Positions 19,201 through 27,365 of a DNA stretch of 64,000 nucleotides are shown here, piece after piece (within the stretch, counting starts at the first letter, position 1; the number at the start of each line of letters is the position of its first letter). The stretch is from NCBI RefSeq assembly GCF_007273535.1, contig NZ_RIBP01000001.1, forward strand, positions 186,001-250,000. Reading direction: 5' to 3'. The position numbers and the translations under genes were made by a program. This stretch comes from Niallia circulans (GTDB lineage: Bacteria > Bacillota > Bacilli > Bacillales > Cytobacillaceae). The notes beneath the pieces are model-generated. The model was not told where the DNA came from. It made no database searches and saw only the letters and a list, made by a program, of their open reading frames with translations.

Positions 19201-19752
19201 ATGAATGGACTAAAACAACTGGCGGTGACAGATGAAAGTATGTTGCTTGAGAGAGAGGAAATAATTGATCAATTAATGCAAGAATATAGCGATGATATCC
19301 TGCATCTCGTATATACATATGTTAAAAATCGAACGACAGCAGAAGATTTAACTCAGGAGATATTTTTAAAATGTTATGAAAAGTTAAATCAGTTAAATCA
19401 GCAGGCAACACTAAAAACCTGGGTATATCGTATTGCTAGTAATCATTGTAAGGACTACTTAAGAAGCTGGCATTATCGCAAAATAACGCTTAGCGATAAA
19501 ATTTTGGATTATCTACCTTCGAAATCAAAACAGGTTGAAGAAGAGATTATCGCGAATAGTGAAGGAAACATCTTAACAAATGCTGTCATGAATTTACCTC
19601 TAAAGTACAGAGAAGTAGTATTTCTGCATTATTATGAAGAACTATCTTTAGCCGAAATAAGTAAGATTACGAAAGTAAATATAAATACAATAAAAACTAG
19701 GTTAAAGCGTGCAAAAGAATTATTAAAAGACAAGATGATCGAGGAGGTTTAG
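19201..19752 (+). CDS. ECF-type RNA polymerase sigma factor
   Basis: 183 aa. Region 2 (about residues 35-95) reads LVYTYVKNRTTAEDLTQEIF then LKTWVYRIASNHCKDYLR; region 4 (about 120-180) reads LPLKYREVVFLHYYEELSL then INTIKTRLKRAKELLK. It has no region 3, so group 4 sigma. Start ATG has GAGAGGGTGA upstream. The next gene begins 3 bp after the stop and the third overlaps the second, so the three form one operon. No classical single-helix anti-sigma is present; the PadR-like protein or the N-terminal domain of the SEDS protein may serve as the control element (inference). Confidence 0.92.
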   Translation: MNGLKQLAVTDESMLLEREEIIDQLMQEYSDDILHLVYTYVKNRTTAEDLTQEIFLKCYEKLNQLNQQATLKTWVYRIASNHCKDYLRSWHYRKITLSDKILDYLPSKSKQVEEEIIANSEGNILTNAVMNLPLKYREVVFLHYYEELSLAEISKITKVNINTIKTRLKRAKELLKDKMIEEV

Positions 19753-19755
19753 GAG

Positions 19756-20172
19756 ATGAATGATCCATTTACTAACCTGAAGAGTTCGATGAAAAAATCA
19801 ATTTTTAAGGATTTTTCTTTTTCCAATGAAAGAAAAAAAGAGGTGAAAGAATCCATTCGTATGAGACAATCTTGGAAAATAGAAACCATCATAGCTATAT
19901 TAGAATCGGTTCAGCATGAATCAAAGGATGGCTACAATATTTCTACCCAACTTTTTCAAAAAAGTGAACATACTTTCCAAAATAATGAAGGGCAGCTTTA
20001 TTCACTTTTACATCTACTAGAAAATAAAGAAATTCTAAATTCAAAATGGATAAACAAAAAGAAATATTACTCCTTAAATTCCAAAGGGGAAAAATACTTA
20101 GCTACCTATAAACAAGATAAATCAAAACAAGAGTTATCCCTTAAACACTTACTAGAGGAGGCGTCCTTATGA
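19756..20172 (+). CDS. PadR-like winged-helix protein
   Basis: 138 aa. Residues ~40-120 read as a PadR-type winged helix (IIAILESVQHESKDGYNIST, then GQLYSLLHLLENKEILNSKW and KKKYYSLNSKGEKYL). The N-terminal 40 residues (MNDPFTNLKSSMKKSIFKDF and on) are a charged lead-in that is unusual for PadR. It lies between an ECF sigma gene and a SEDS gene, with 3-bp spacing before and a 4-bp overlap after, so it is presumably a regulator of that operon or a partner of the sigma factor. Confidence 0.75.
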   Translation: MNDPFTNLKSSMKKSIFKDFSFSNERKKEVKESIRMRQSWKIETIIAILESVQHESKDGYNISTQLFQKSEHTFQNNEGQLYSLLHLLENKEILNSKWINKKKYYSLNSKGEKYLATYKQDKSKQELSLKHLLEEASL

Positions 20173-21500
20173 GTTCTCCGAAATTTGAAGAATTTTTAAG
20201 TAAAGTAACTTCCAAAGTGAAATCTAAGGAAGCCCACAACAAGATAAAAAAAGAGCTTATTCATCATCTGCAAGAGTTAAGTCAATCTTACAAAAAGAGA
20301 GGGTTTACTAAAGAGGATGCAGAGGAAAAGGCGATTCAAGAAATGGGAAATCCATTTACTATTGGGGAGAGATTAAATCCCCTACATAAGCCGAAAATGG
20401 ATTGGGTTCTAATCGTTTTATTTGTTCTTTTTGCTGGTATTAGTTTTCTCCCGTTAGTTGCTGGGATTCCTGAATTTTCTCTATCAGGTACCTATTTTAT
20501 GGGGAGACAGACAATTTGGTACACTCTGGCTATTCTTGTAATCATTGGATTCCTTTTCTTTGATTACCAAAAATTAAAGAACGGATGGATATACTTTTAT
20601 GCGATAGGCCTATTAATCCATATATATCTTCATCTTTTTGGAATTATGACTAACGGAGCAAAGAAGTGGGTTTCCCTCCCAGGTCTGACGGTCGATGGAA
20701 CCATGATGAGCTTATTTTTCTTTTTTCTTGCTTGGGCTGGTATTTTTAACAAAATAAATGAGTTTCGTAGTTGGAAAAAACAAGGTTTACTTTTTGGTTT
20801 ATTTTGGATTCCCATCTCGCTCTACATGATGGTGCCAGACTTTATGGTTAGTGTTATTTACTTCTTCTGCATACTTGGGATGTTTGCTTTCGCTCGAATC
20901 CATAAGAAATTAGCTGTAAATCTGATCCTAACAAATCTATTGGCTGGTATTATTTTTATTATTATGTTCTACATGACCTCACGTCAAAGTTATTTGTTAA
21001 CTAGATTATCTGCATTTAAAAACCCTACTGCCGATTCAAATGGAGCAGGATATATGTATAAGGCGGTGAGGAATGTCCTTTCAGAAGCGGGATGGTTCGG
21101 TAACGGACTTTCCAACGAGTTGAATTTTAAATTGTTACCAGAATCACATACAGATTTTGCTTTTCCCTTCCTCGTCTATTCTCTTGGTTGGGCTTTCGGA
21201 TTCGTCCTATGTTTAATCCTACTGATATTTATTTCAAGGATCTCAAAAAATGCGTTTAAAACACAGGACCTCTACGGGAGATTGATCGTAATAGGTGGTG
21301 CTACATTGTTTGCGGTTCCTACTACCTGGAACATCTTAATGAGCTTTGGAGTCGTGCCTATAATGGGGATTTCTCTGCCTTTTATTAGTTATGGAGGCAG
21401 TGCAATACTCTTTTACGCTGCTGTTTTAGGACTCATTTTTAATGTTTATCGAAGAAAAGATCTTGTAGAACCCACGATTGCAGATGAAATTAAAAGTTAA
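20169..21500 (+). CDS. FtsW/RodA/SpoVE (SEDS) family membrane protein with N-terminal cytosolic domain
   Basis: SEDS proteins polymerise peptidoglycan glycan strands from lipid II. The membrane part (about residues 80-435) has around ten helices, with the catalytic-Asp region in LPESHTDFAFPFLVYSLGWA and the family signature LPFISYGGSAILFYAAV. Residues 1-75 form a soluble helical domain (KIKKELIHHLQELSQSYKKR, then DAEEKAIQEMGNP) like the HAAS/permease-prefix domain common in PadR-linked membrane proteins, which ordinary RodA/FtsW lack. Translation is coupled to the PadR-like gene by a 4-bp overlap. Control of a SEDS enzyme by its own ECF sigma suggests a cell-wall stress response (inference). 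Confidence 0.88.
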   Translation: MSSPKFEEFLSKVTSKVKSKEAHNKIKKELIHHLQELSQSYKKRGFTKEDAEEKAIQEMGNPFTIGERLNPLHKPKMDWVLIVLFVLFAGISFLPLVAGIPEFSLSGTYFMGRQTIWYTLAILVIIGFLFFDYQKLKNGWIYFYAIGLLIHIYLHLFGIMTNGAKKWVSLPGLTVDGTMMSLFFFFLAWAGIFNKINEFRSWKKQGLLFGLFWIPISLYMMVPDFMVSVIYFFCILGMFAFARIHKKLAVNLILTNLLAGIIFIIMFYMTSRQSYLLTRLSAFKNPTADSNGAGYMYKAVRNVLSEAGWFGNGLSNELNFKLLPESHTDFAFPFLVYSLGWAFGFVLCLILLIFISRISKNAFKTQDLYGRLIVIGGATLFAVPTTWNILMSFGVVPIMGISLPFISYGGSAILFYAAVLGLIFNVYRRKDLVEPTIADEIKS

Positions 21501-21522
21501 AGTCGAACATGTAATTGCTTAA

Positions 21523-21562
21523 AAAGGGTGACAGCTAAACTAATAGCTGTCGCCCTTCCCTT
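21523..21562 (+). terminator. Intrinsic terminator of the ECF operon
   Basis: AAAGGGTGACAGCTA pairs with TAGCTGTCGCCCTT around a short loop (one G-C/T mismatch); a weak T-rich tail follows. Confidence 0.7.
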
Positions 21563-21569
21563 ATTGAAC

Positions 21570-21685
21570 AACTATTGGGGGCTTTTCTAAAATATAAGGT
21601 GCCTTTTTTTTATGTCGCTAAAGGGGCAGTATTCCTGTAATAAATGAAGAAGTAGGTTATGGCACAAACGTGGCAGGAAAGTTTA
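21570..21685. repeat. Dispersed intergenic repeat R1, copy 2
   Basis: The core 21620-21685 reads AGGGGCAGTATTCCTGTAAT, AAATGAAGAAG, GGTTATGGCACAAACGTGGC. The left flank GGGGGCTTTTC and TTTTTTATGTCGCTAA matches the left flank of copy 5 (39755-39785), so the element extends beyond the core. Confidence 0.6.
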
Positions 21686-21866
21686 ATTGAATTTTATCAA
21701 ATAATATTAAGTTATTAGGTGTCTAAAAAGAAACAATTCTTTATCTATTTTTAATATTTCCCTTTCATTTGAATTTAAAAAAACAAAAAAAATGTTGCTA
21801 AAAGAATAAAAACTATGTATTCTTTTATCTATTGTGACAAAAATAAAATAGAATTTAATAGTTTAT

Positions 21867-22037
21867 CTTCTTATAAAGAGAGATGGAGGGACTGGCCTGA
21901 TGATATCTCGGCAGCGGAACTTAATTATTAAGTTGCTGTGCCAAATCCAGCAAGCATAAGCTTGATAGATAAGAAGAGTGTTTTATATATAAATATAAGA
22001 CCTCTTCTTGTTGTTTTTCAAGATAAGGTCTTTTTTT
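21867..22037 (+). promoter_or_regulatory. SAM (S-box) riboswitch with terminator/antiterminator
   Basis: P1 is CTTCTTAT (21867-21874) with ATAAGAAG (21969-21976). Conserved S-box elements follow in order: AGAGAGATGGAGGGACTGGC, CTGATGATATCTCGGCAGC, a P3 hairpin and GTGCCAAATCC. The terminator is AAGACCTCTTCTTG (21997-22010) with CAAGATAAGGTCTT and seven T. AAGAAGAG of P1 can instead pair with CTCTTCTT (22002-22009) as antiterminator. SAM binding should switch the downstream gene off. Confidence 0.95.
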
Positions 22038-22093
22038 GTTGCAAAGAGGACAACCGAGTTGTCTTGTTAAATATTTATTTGGAGGTAGTTCAT

Positions 22094-23374
22094 ATGAAAA
22101 AAGGAAATCCGTGGGCACTAATTCCATTTGTTGTCTTTTTAATTTTATTTATTGGTTCAGGAATTATTACGGGTGATTTTTATACTTTCCCTGTACTTGT
22201 TGCCATTGTTATCTCGGGTGCTGTGGCACTGGCGATGAATAGAAAAGAAAGTTTTGAACGAAAAGTTGATGTATTTTGCAAAGGAGCAGGAAATTCAAAT
22301 GTAATGCTGATGGTTGTTATTTTTCTTTTAGCCGGAGCATTTTCAGAAGTAGCAAAAGGTATGGGCGCAGTTGACTCCACTGTTAACCTTACTCTATCTT
22401 TAATTCCTCAAAACTTGCTCGTAGTTGGTTTATTTATCATTGCTTGCTTTATCTCTCTATCTATGGGGACATCCATGGGAACTATTGTTGCTTTAGCACC
22501 AATTGGTGTAGGGATAAGCAATCATACCGATATTTCCATGGCTTTAGTAATGGCTGGTATTGTTGGGGGTTCAATGTTTGGAGATAATTTATCTTTTATT
22601 TCAGATACAACAATTACAGCAGTTCGTTCTCAAGGTGCTGAAATGAAGGATAAATTTAAAGTTAATTTTTGGATTGTACTTCCAGCAGCTATAATAACGA
22701 GCATTATTTTAGGCGTAATTACAATCGGGGGAACTTCGCAGGTTGAGCATTTAAGCTATAATTGGATAAAAATTGTCCCTTACGTTTTAGTTATTGTTTT
22801 CGCATTAGCAGGTATGAATGTTTTCCTTGTTCTAGCATTAGGGACTGTTTTCGCAGGAACAGTTGGCATAGTAGATGGTAGCTATCAAATAATGAGCCTA
22901 TTGCAAAAGATTGGAGAAGGAATGGCAGGAATGTATGAAATAGCCTTTCTTGCAATAATGATAGCTGGAATGGTAGAAGTTATTAAGTTTAATGGCGGTA
23001 TTGATTTTCTACTTCATTTAGTGACAAAAAGAATTAAAACAAAAAAAGGTGCTGAATTTGGTATTGCTAGTTTAGTGAGCTTAGCGGATATATCTACGGC
23101 TAATAATACAATTGCTATTTTAATTACAGGTCCACTTGCAAAAAATATCGCTGATAAGTACGGAATCGAGCCAAGAAAGTCAGCAAGTATTTTGGATCTT
23201 TTCTCATGTACATTCCAAGGGATTCTCCCGTATGGAGCACAATTACTGGCTGCGGCAAGCGTAGCAAATATTTCACCAGTGAGTATCCTACAGTATTCAT
23301 TCTATCCAATTCTAATAGGAATTTGCGGCATTATAGCAATCTTTATCGGATATCCGAAAAAAAAGAATACTTAA
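22094..23374 (+). CDS. metT: NhaC-family transporter, predicted methionine transporter (MetT type)
   Basis: 426-aa integral membrane protein with about eleven helices. Motifs include SMGTSMGTIVALAPIGVGIS and GGSMFGDNLSFISDTTITAV, both typical of NhaC antiporter-family proteins, and SLADISTANNTIAILITGPL near the C-terminus. ATG 22094 follows GGAGG by 8 nt; an in-frame extension to 21938 runs through the riboswitch and is not used. Control by a SAM riboswitch links it to sulfur amino-acid metabolism, and comparative genomics has named such S-box-linked NhaC proteins MetT. The substrate is therefore inferred from regulation, not from sequence. Confidence 0.85.
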   Translation: MKKGNPWALIPFVVFLILFIGSGIITGDFYTFPVLVAIVISGAVALAMNRKESFERKVDVFCKGAGNSNVMLMVVIFLLAGAFSEVAKGMGAVDSTVNLTLSLIPQNLLVVGLFIIACFISLSMGTSMGTIVALAPIGVGISNHTDISMALVMAGIVGGSMFGDNLSFISDTTITAVRSQGAEMKDKFKVNFWIVLPAAIITSIILGVITIGGTSQVEHLSYNWIKIVPYVLVIVFALAGMNVFLVLALGTVFAGTVGIVDGSYQIMSLLQKIGEGMAGMYEIAFLAIMIAGMVEVIKFNGGIDFLLHLVTKRIKTKKGAEFGIASLVSLADISTANNTIAILITGPLAKNIADKYGIEPRKSASILDLFSCTFQGILPYGAQLLAAASVANISPVSILQYSFYPILIGICGIIAIFIGYPKKKNT

Positions 23375-23424
23375 ATATTCATGTTGGTATGCTCATTTTG
23401 AAGCTATACTATAAAAAAATTATC

Positions 23425-23460
23425 CAGTAAGAAAGCTGCCGTTAGGCAGCTTTCTTACTG
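23425..23460 (+). terminator. Perfect 16-bp hairpin after the NhaC-type gene
   Basis: CAGTAAGAAAGCTGCC / GGCAGCTTTCTTACTG with loop GTTA. The TTTC within the right arm replaces a normal T-tail. Confidence 0.75.
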
Positions 23461-23958
23461 GGCATTAGTTCAAATAATAGGTAAAAAACACTTACATAAC
23501 ATCAATTTTGCTTAACACAACCTACTTATTAATAAAAAAAGAAAGGGGGTTATTGTTGCAGATTTTATGGGCAGGAGAGGCAATAGGCATACGAGTAGAT
23601 ATCACCTTTAATGCATTAGATTAACTCTTAAATTAAAAAGAAAAATCCTCTTTCAAATAAGACTAATTGTGAAAAAATCCACTTAAACCAACGGTGGCTT
23701 TGATCAAATAAGGATTAATGACCTTTTGTTAAACATCTTATGGCACTATAGGGGCAGGATAGTTTAAGTGTATATAATCACAAACTAGTATGGTTAAGCA
23801 TGTATTTTTATTGGAAATTAAAAGTAAACAGTAGAATATTCTCATATATAAGAACAGAAAATTAGAAGTGAGGAATATAGAAATTGTAATCTTGAAAGAA
23901 TAAGGCAAATATTATTTTGATAAGGTTTTACGTGGAGAAGGTATTAAATTAGTAAAAG
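23461..23958. other. ~500-bp intergenic region with degenerate repeats
   Basis: At 23682-23720 is an R2-type repeat (CTTAAACCAACGGTGGCTTT). At 23745-23800 is a second element (AGGGGCAGGATAGTTTAAGT) matching 16310-16365. A 22-codon frame at about 23556 (TTG start behind AAAGGGGG) is too short to judge. No other gene is seen. Confidence 0.5.
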
Positions 23959-23990
23959 AACCCTCCTAAATTTAATTGGAAGGGTTTTAG
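23959..23990. terminator. Hairpin at the 3' end of the DUF606 gene
   Basis: AACCCTCC with GGAAGGGTT around an AT loop; on the minus strand it ends in GGGTTCTTTTACTAAT, so it can terminate the DUF606 pair. Confidence 0.55.
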
Positions 23991-24012
23991 ATACTTATAT
24001 ACTCATTTTTGT

Positions 24013-24495
24013 TTAATTTACTTTTACAGCATTAGGGCTTGTTTCTTTAGTAGTCTGTTTATTGCCTTTGTAAATGAAATAAAGTGCCGTTAACATAAAC
24101 AATAAAGCTAAGAAACGTTTAAAGTCTAGTGGAATGACTTTACTATTAAACCAGCCATAATTATCAATAACTATTCCACCTAACAGTTGTCCAGCAATAA
24201 CTGCTATATTGGAAGCAATAACACCAATTTTTGAAACAGCAACTATAGTAAAAAGTCCGTAAAAAGTTCCTAGAAAAACAGCAGCTAACTGCCACTTAGG
24301 AGCTTCCAATATTTTTAATATATTACCTTCACTAAAAAAAAGTATCATTATAAATAAGAACAATGTTCCTGTTATACAAGTTAAAAGAGTAGTTTCGATT
24401 GTGCCTGCTTTTCTGCTTAATGTACCATTTATGGATAACTGAGCACTTAACATAATACCACCTAATAAGGTGAAGAAAACCATGAATATACCCAT
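24013..24495 (-). CDS. DMT-superfamily transporter, DUF606 (YdcZ) type
   Basis: 160 aa with five hydrophobic helices (MVFFTLLGGIMLSAQLSI, then TGTLFLFIMILFFSEGNIL and NIAVIAGQLLGGIVIDNYGW). This is the half-size five-helix DUF606 type, which acts as a pair. AGGAGG precedes the ATG. It lies 11 bp downstream of a second, frameshifted DUF606 gene, and the two start from a shared MerR-type promoter. Small DMT pairs export small molecules or drugs; the substrate here is unknown. Without its partner the transporter may be non-functional or homomeric. Confidence 0.82.
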   Translation of the reverse strand: MGIFMVFFTLLGGIMLSAQLSINGTLSRKAGTIETTLLTCITGTLFLFIMILFFSEGNILKILEAPKWQLAAVFLGTFYGLFTIVAVSKIGVIASNIAVIAGQLLGGIVIDNYGWFNSKVIPLDFKRFLALLFMLTALYFIYKGNKQTTKETSPNAVKVN

Positions 24496-24506
24496 TGATA
24501 GACCTC

Positions 24507-24936
24507 CTAGTTAATAAGTATGAGTGCGATACCCATTGAAAGAAGGGCAAGTACTTTTTCTTTATTTACTTTGTTTTTTTGGCTTCCTAACCAGCCGAAT
24601 TGTTCTATGACTATGCTCATTAATAGTTGCCCAATTATGACGGAAATCATTGTAATTCCTACCCCAACAAACGGTACGCTTATAACAATGGATGTTAAAT
24701 AGAGGCCTCCTAAAAATCCTCCGGTCAAAGACCATTTAGGTGCTTTTACAGTATACGAGAGATTTCCTTTCCCAAAAAATAACCATATTAACCCTATAAT
24801 GATAGTTCCTACAAAAAAAATTATAGAAGCCCGTTTCTAACTTCCCTATACTTTCCCCAAGTTTTGCATAAATACCACCCTCAAAGCTTAGTGCTGCACC
24901 AGCTAATAAAGCTAACACATAGGCAATTAAACGCAT
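24507..24936 (-). pseudogene. Second DUF606 transporter, frameshifted at an A8/T8 run
   Basis: The first part reads MRLIAYVLALLAGAALSFEG and the second TGGFLGGLYLTSIVISVPF in another frame. Removing one base from the run of eight A at 24813-24820 (T on the coding strand) joins them perfectly through NFFVGTIIIGLIWLFFGKGN into a normal ~142-aa DUF606 protein. ATG 24936 has AGGAGAG upstream. It could be a true mutation, a phase-variable tract or a sequencing error. Confidence 0.85.
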
Positions 24937-24984
24937 AAGTAACACTCTCCTTTTTAGTAACGATAATTGTTTTTTTATACGAGA

Positions 24985-25015
24985 AGTATAAACTCGATAG
25001 TAAGAATAGGGTCAA
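24985..25015 (-). promoter_or_regulatory. MerR-type promoter of the DUF606 pair
   Basis: On the minus strand -35 TTGACC (25015-25010), a 19-bp spacer and -10 TATACT (24990-24985), 49 bp from the start codon. The spacer shares ATTCTTAC with the promoter at 26210-26240. The over-long spacer is the hallmark of MerR-activated promoters. Confidence 0.75.
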
Positions 25016-25226
25016 CAGTTGAACACCTGATTGGAATAAAGTTAGTAGTTACACGTACACTAAGGAAAGTCGTCTCCTACTCGGAGGAAAGGTAAGTATG
25101 AAAGGTAAGTATAAAACAGACTATTTTAAAACAGCTGATACTAATGAGTACCAACTGTTGAACGTTTGAACTTTAAAAGCTGTTACCTACATTTCATACT
25201 AAAGTAAAGTTTTAGAACAATCTTTT

Positions 25227-25796
25227 TTAATCTTCTTTATCATAGAATGCATGGTGGTGTTCTTCAGCTTTTCCATTTAATACTCGGTAATTAGATCTGC
25301 CAATATATAAAGGAATTTCTAGTTTATCTAGGTCAGGTAATCCATTGCCTAAGAAAAGTTCTTCGTCTTTATATCTCTGTAAAACTTTTCCTATTATCCA
25401 ATCATGATCAGCTACTGGAGTAATACTTTCGACTTTACATTCGTAAGCATAATAGGCGTCTGTTAAAATTGGTACATTCGTCTTTAATCCATCTTCATAA
25501 GAGATGTTAAATTCTTTAAACTTATCCATATTATTTCCACTGTGAGTACCTAATGCTTGTATTAGTTCTGAATATTTTGCAGGAAGAAAATTCACCCCAA
25601 AAACTCCACTTTTTTCAATCAATGTATGAGTATGTTTTCCTTTGCTTACGGAAACTCCATACATACCAGGGGAAGATCCAACATAGGTATGCCAACCAGA
25701 AGCCATAGCATTTCTTTTCCCTTCGTATTGAGTCGTAATAACGGCAATCATCCCTGGATAAGCGTACCAACCTGAACCTTCTATCGGTTTTCTCAT
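25227..25796 (-). CDS. Flavin reductase-like (FMN-binding split barrel) protein
   Basis: 189 aa. The fold is recognised from GWYAYPGMIAVITTQYEGKR, then MASGWHTYVGSSPGMYGVSV and HTLIEKSGVFGVNFLPA, the usual order of a flavin reductase-like domain binding FMN at the dimer interface. RBS AAGGAGAATT precedes the ATG. It lies 33 bp downstream of the HPr-like gene and is co-transcribed with it from a MerR-type promoter. It may reduce flavin for a monooxygenase or act directly on a small molecule; no monooxygenase is adjacent. Confidence 0.85.
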   Translation of the reverse strand: MRKPIEGSGWYAYPGMIAVITTQYEGKRNAMASGWHTYVGSSPGMYGVSVSKGKHTHTLIEKSGVFGVNFLPAKYSELIQALGTHSGNNMDKFKEFNISYEDGLKTNVPILTDAYYAYECKVESITPVADHDWIIGKVLQRYKDEELFLGNGLPDLDKLEIPLYIGRSNYRVLNGKAEEHHHAFYDKED

Positions 25797-25829
25797 AATA
25801 ATTCTCCTTACTTAAATAAAATTTATTTT

Positions 25830-26084
25830 TTACTTACTTATTAAGAAATTTTTTAATACGTTAACAGCTTTACATTCATCGTCTCCATGTACCAAAAGAG
25901 TAATGTTGTCACCATCTTTTATGCCTAACTCCATAAGTTTCATAATTTCTTTCCCACAAGAGGATCTCCCATTTTTAATAAGAAATATTTCACTATTATA
26001 AGAACATGCTTTGTGAACGAACCTTGTAGTATTAATAGCTGAAAAACCAAATTGGAGACAAACTGTTAAGTCCTTTAGAAACAT
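25830..26084 (-). CDS. HPr-like protein lacking catalytic His15 (copy A)
   Basis: 84 aa, aligning without gaps to HPr over its length. Where HPr has GIHARPAT this has GFSAINTT, so His15 is Ser, Arg17 is Ile and Pro18 is Asn. Ser46 is Glu (GKEIMKLMELG). The C-terminal half keeps the HPr pattern (KDGDNITLLVHGDDE). It cannot carry a PTS phosphoryl group; Glu46 could imitate seryl-phosphorylated HPr, which binds CcpA (inference). RBS AAAGGGTGA. It is the first gene of an operon with a flavin reductase, behind a MerR-type promoter. Relationship to Crh, which has Gln15 but keeps Ser46, is only by analogy. Confidence 0.82.
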   Translation of the reverse strand: MFLKDLTVCLQFGFSAINTTRFVHKACSYNSEIFLIKNGRSSCGKEIMKLMELGIKDGDNITLLVHGDDECKAVNVLKNFLISK

Positions 26085-26209
26085 AATTAATCACCCTTTC
26101 CTAAAGAGTATGTCTATACGCTTATCCTGTTTGTATATTTAAAAAGGATGAGTGATAGGATGGTATGTTTTTAAGATGACGTATTTTTTTAATGGCTTCC
26201 TTGTGTTAA

Positions 26210-26240
26210 AATATAAACCTTATTGTAAGAATAAGGTCAA
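26210..26240 (-). promoter_or_regulatory. MerR operator/promoter with 19-bp spacer
   Basis: Minus strand -35 TTGACC (26240-26235), 19-bp spacer, -10 TATATT (26215-26210). The spacer overlaps a perfect dyad, ACCTTAT (26217-26223) and ATAAGGT (26231-26237), the expected MerR dimer site. It drives the HPr-like/flavin reductase operon and lies about 110 bp from the divergent merR gene. Confidence 0.85.
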
Positions 26241-26345
26241 TACTTTTTGTTTTTATTTTCTGATTTTTTTTTATCTTATGCTGTAAATAAAATAGAATTG
26301 TAGTAAAAGAAATGTTCTGTATTTGCATGTGAAGGAAGGGAAAGT

Positions 26346-27185
26346 ATGATGAAGGAGTATTATACAGTAGGTGAAACAGCACGTTTAAACAATATTACTA
26401 ATCAAACATTGCGTTATTATGATAAAATTGGGATTTTTAAACCAGAATATACAGATTCAAAAAACGGTTATCGTTACTATCACATCAGACAGTTTTTTTA
26501 CCTAGACATAATTAAATACCTTAAACAAATTCGAACACCATTAGAAGAAATAAAAAGTATTATTAAGTGTGATCCTGAACACATGCAAGCATTTATAGAA
26601 GAGCAAGAAAATGTTATTACACAAGAAATAAGGAATCTTGAGAAAGCTAGGCGTCTACTTTATAGAAGAAAAAATCAGCTAAAAGAGCAATTAGATATTT
26701 GCAGTAAAAAAATCGAGTCAGTATATTTCCGATATATAGAAGAACAACCGATTATAAAAGTAGAGACTCCTCAACTAAATGGTTTTGAACAATCTGATAT
26801 CTACTTTAGAAGATTAGCCGATGTATTGGAGGAAAGGGGAGATATAGTAGATAGTTATTATGGTTACATTTATGATTTCGCATCCTATAATAATCCTAGT
26901 GAAATACTCACCAAAAGTATCTATACGGCTATCTGCATAGAAGAAGAAATAGAACTAGGAGCAATGGATATTAGTTCTGATATGATTCCCCAAGGTGAAT
27001 ATGTTTGTATATCTTTTGATTGGTCTACTGATAATTTTTATTCTTATTACTGTAAACTTTTTAGTTTTATTGAACTGAATGGAATTCAGACGGATGGACA
27101 TGTATATCAAGTTTCACTACCCACCAACTATAGTTCTTTAAGAAAAGAGCAATTTCTAACGGAAATAAGAGTGAGAAAAGTATAG
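26346..27185 (+). CDS. MerR-family regulator with C-terminal effector domain
   Basis: 279 aa. The N-terminal winged helix reads YYTVGETARLNNITNQTLRY then GIFKPEYTDSKNGYRYYHIR, followed by a dimerisation coiled coil (about residues 80-120) and a ~150-residue effector-binding region of BmrR/GyrI style, with several aromatic residues (DSYYGYIYDFASYN). No conserved metal-binding Cys pattern, so an organic ligand is likelier than a metal. ATG 26346 or 26349 with GGAAGGGAAAG upstream. It is divergent from the HPr-like/flavin reductase operon, and a matching promoter lies before the DUF606 pair, so it probably activates both. Confidence 0.88.
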   Translation: MMKEYYTVGETARLNNITNQTLRYYDKIGIFKPEYTDSKNGYRYYHIRQFFYLDIIKYLKQIRTPLEEIKSIIKCDPEHMQAFIEEQENVITQEIRNLEKARRLLYRRKNQLKEQLDICSKKIESVYFRYIEEQPIIKVETPQLNGFEQSDIYFRRLADVLEERGDIVDSYYGYIYDFASYNNPSEILTKSIYTAICIEEEIELGAMDISSDMIPQGEYVCISFDWSTDNFYSYYCKLFSFIELNGIQTDGHVYQVSLPTNYSSLRKEQFLTEIRVRKV

Positions 27186-27276
27186 TGGGAAATTGTCTGT
27201 ATTATTAGGTTTTTAAGAGCCTTATTACGCACTTTTCGAGACAATTAAAAAAATACGAAATTACGAAATATAAATG

Positions 27277-27313
27277 AATATAAAGCAGAGTTACACTCTG
27301 CTTTATATTTTTA
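27277..27313 (+). terminator. Intrinsic terminator of merR
   Basis: Perfect 14-bp stem AATATAAAGCAGAG / CTCTGCTTTATATT followed by TTT. Confidence 0.85.
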
Positions 27314-27365
27314 GTTCATTTAGAATGTAATAACTCAAGGGTATTAATATTGTTTATGATACTAA

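Noticed and set aside
21938..22093. In-frame N-terminal extension of the NhaC-type gene
   Set aside because: It would translate the riboswitch and its terminator; the strong GGAGG and ATG at 22094 give the family N-terminus.
23556..23624. 22-codon frame behind AAAGGGGG as a small gene
   Set aside because: Too short, no pattern and no terminator; cannot be told from chance.
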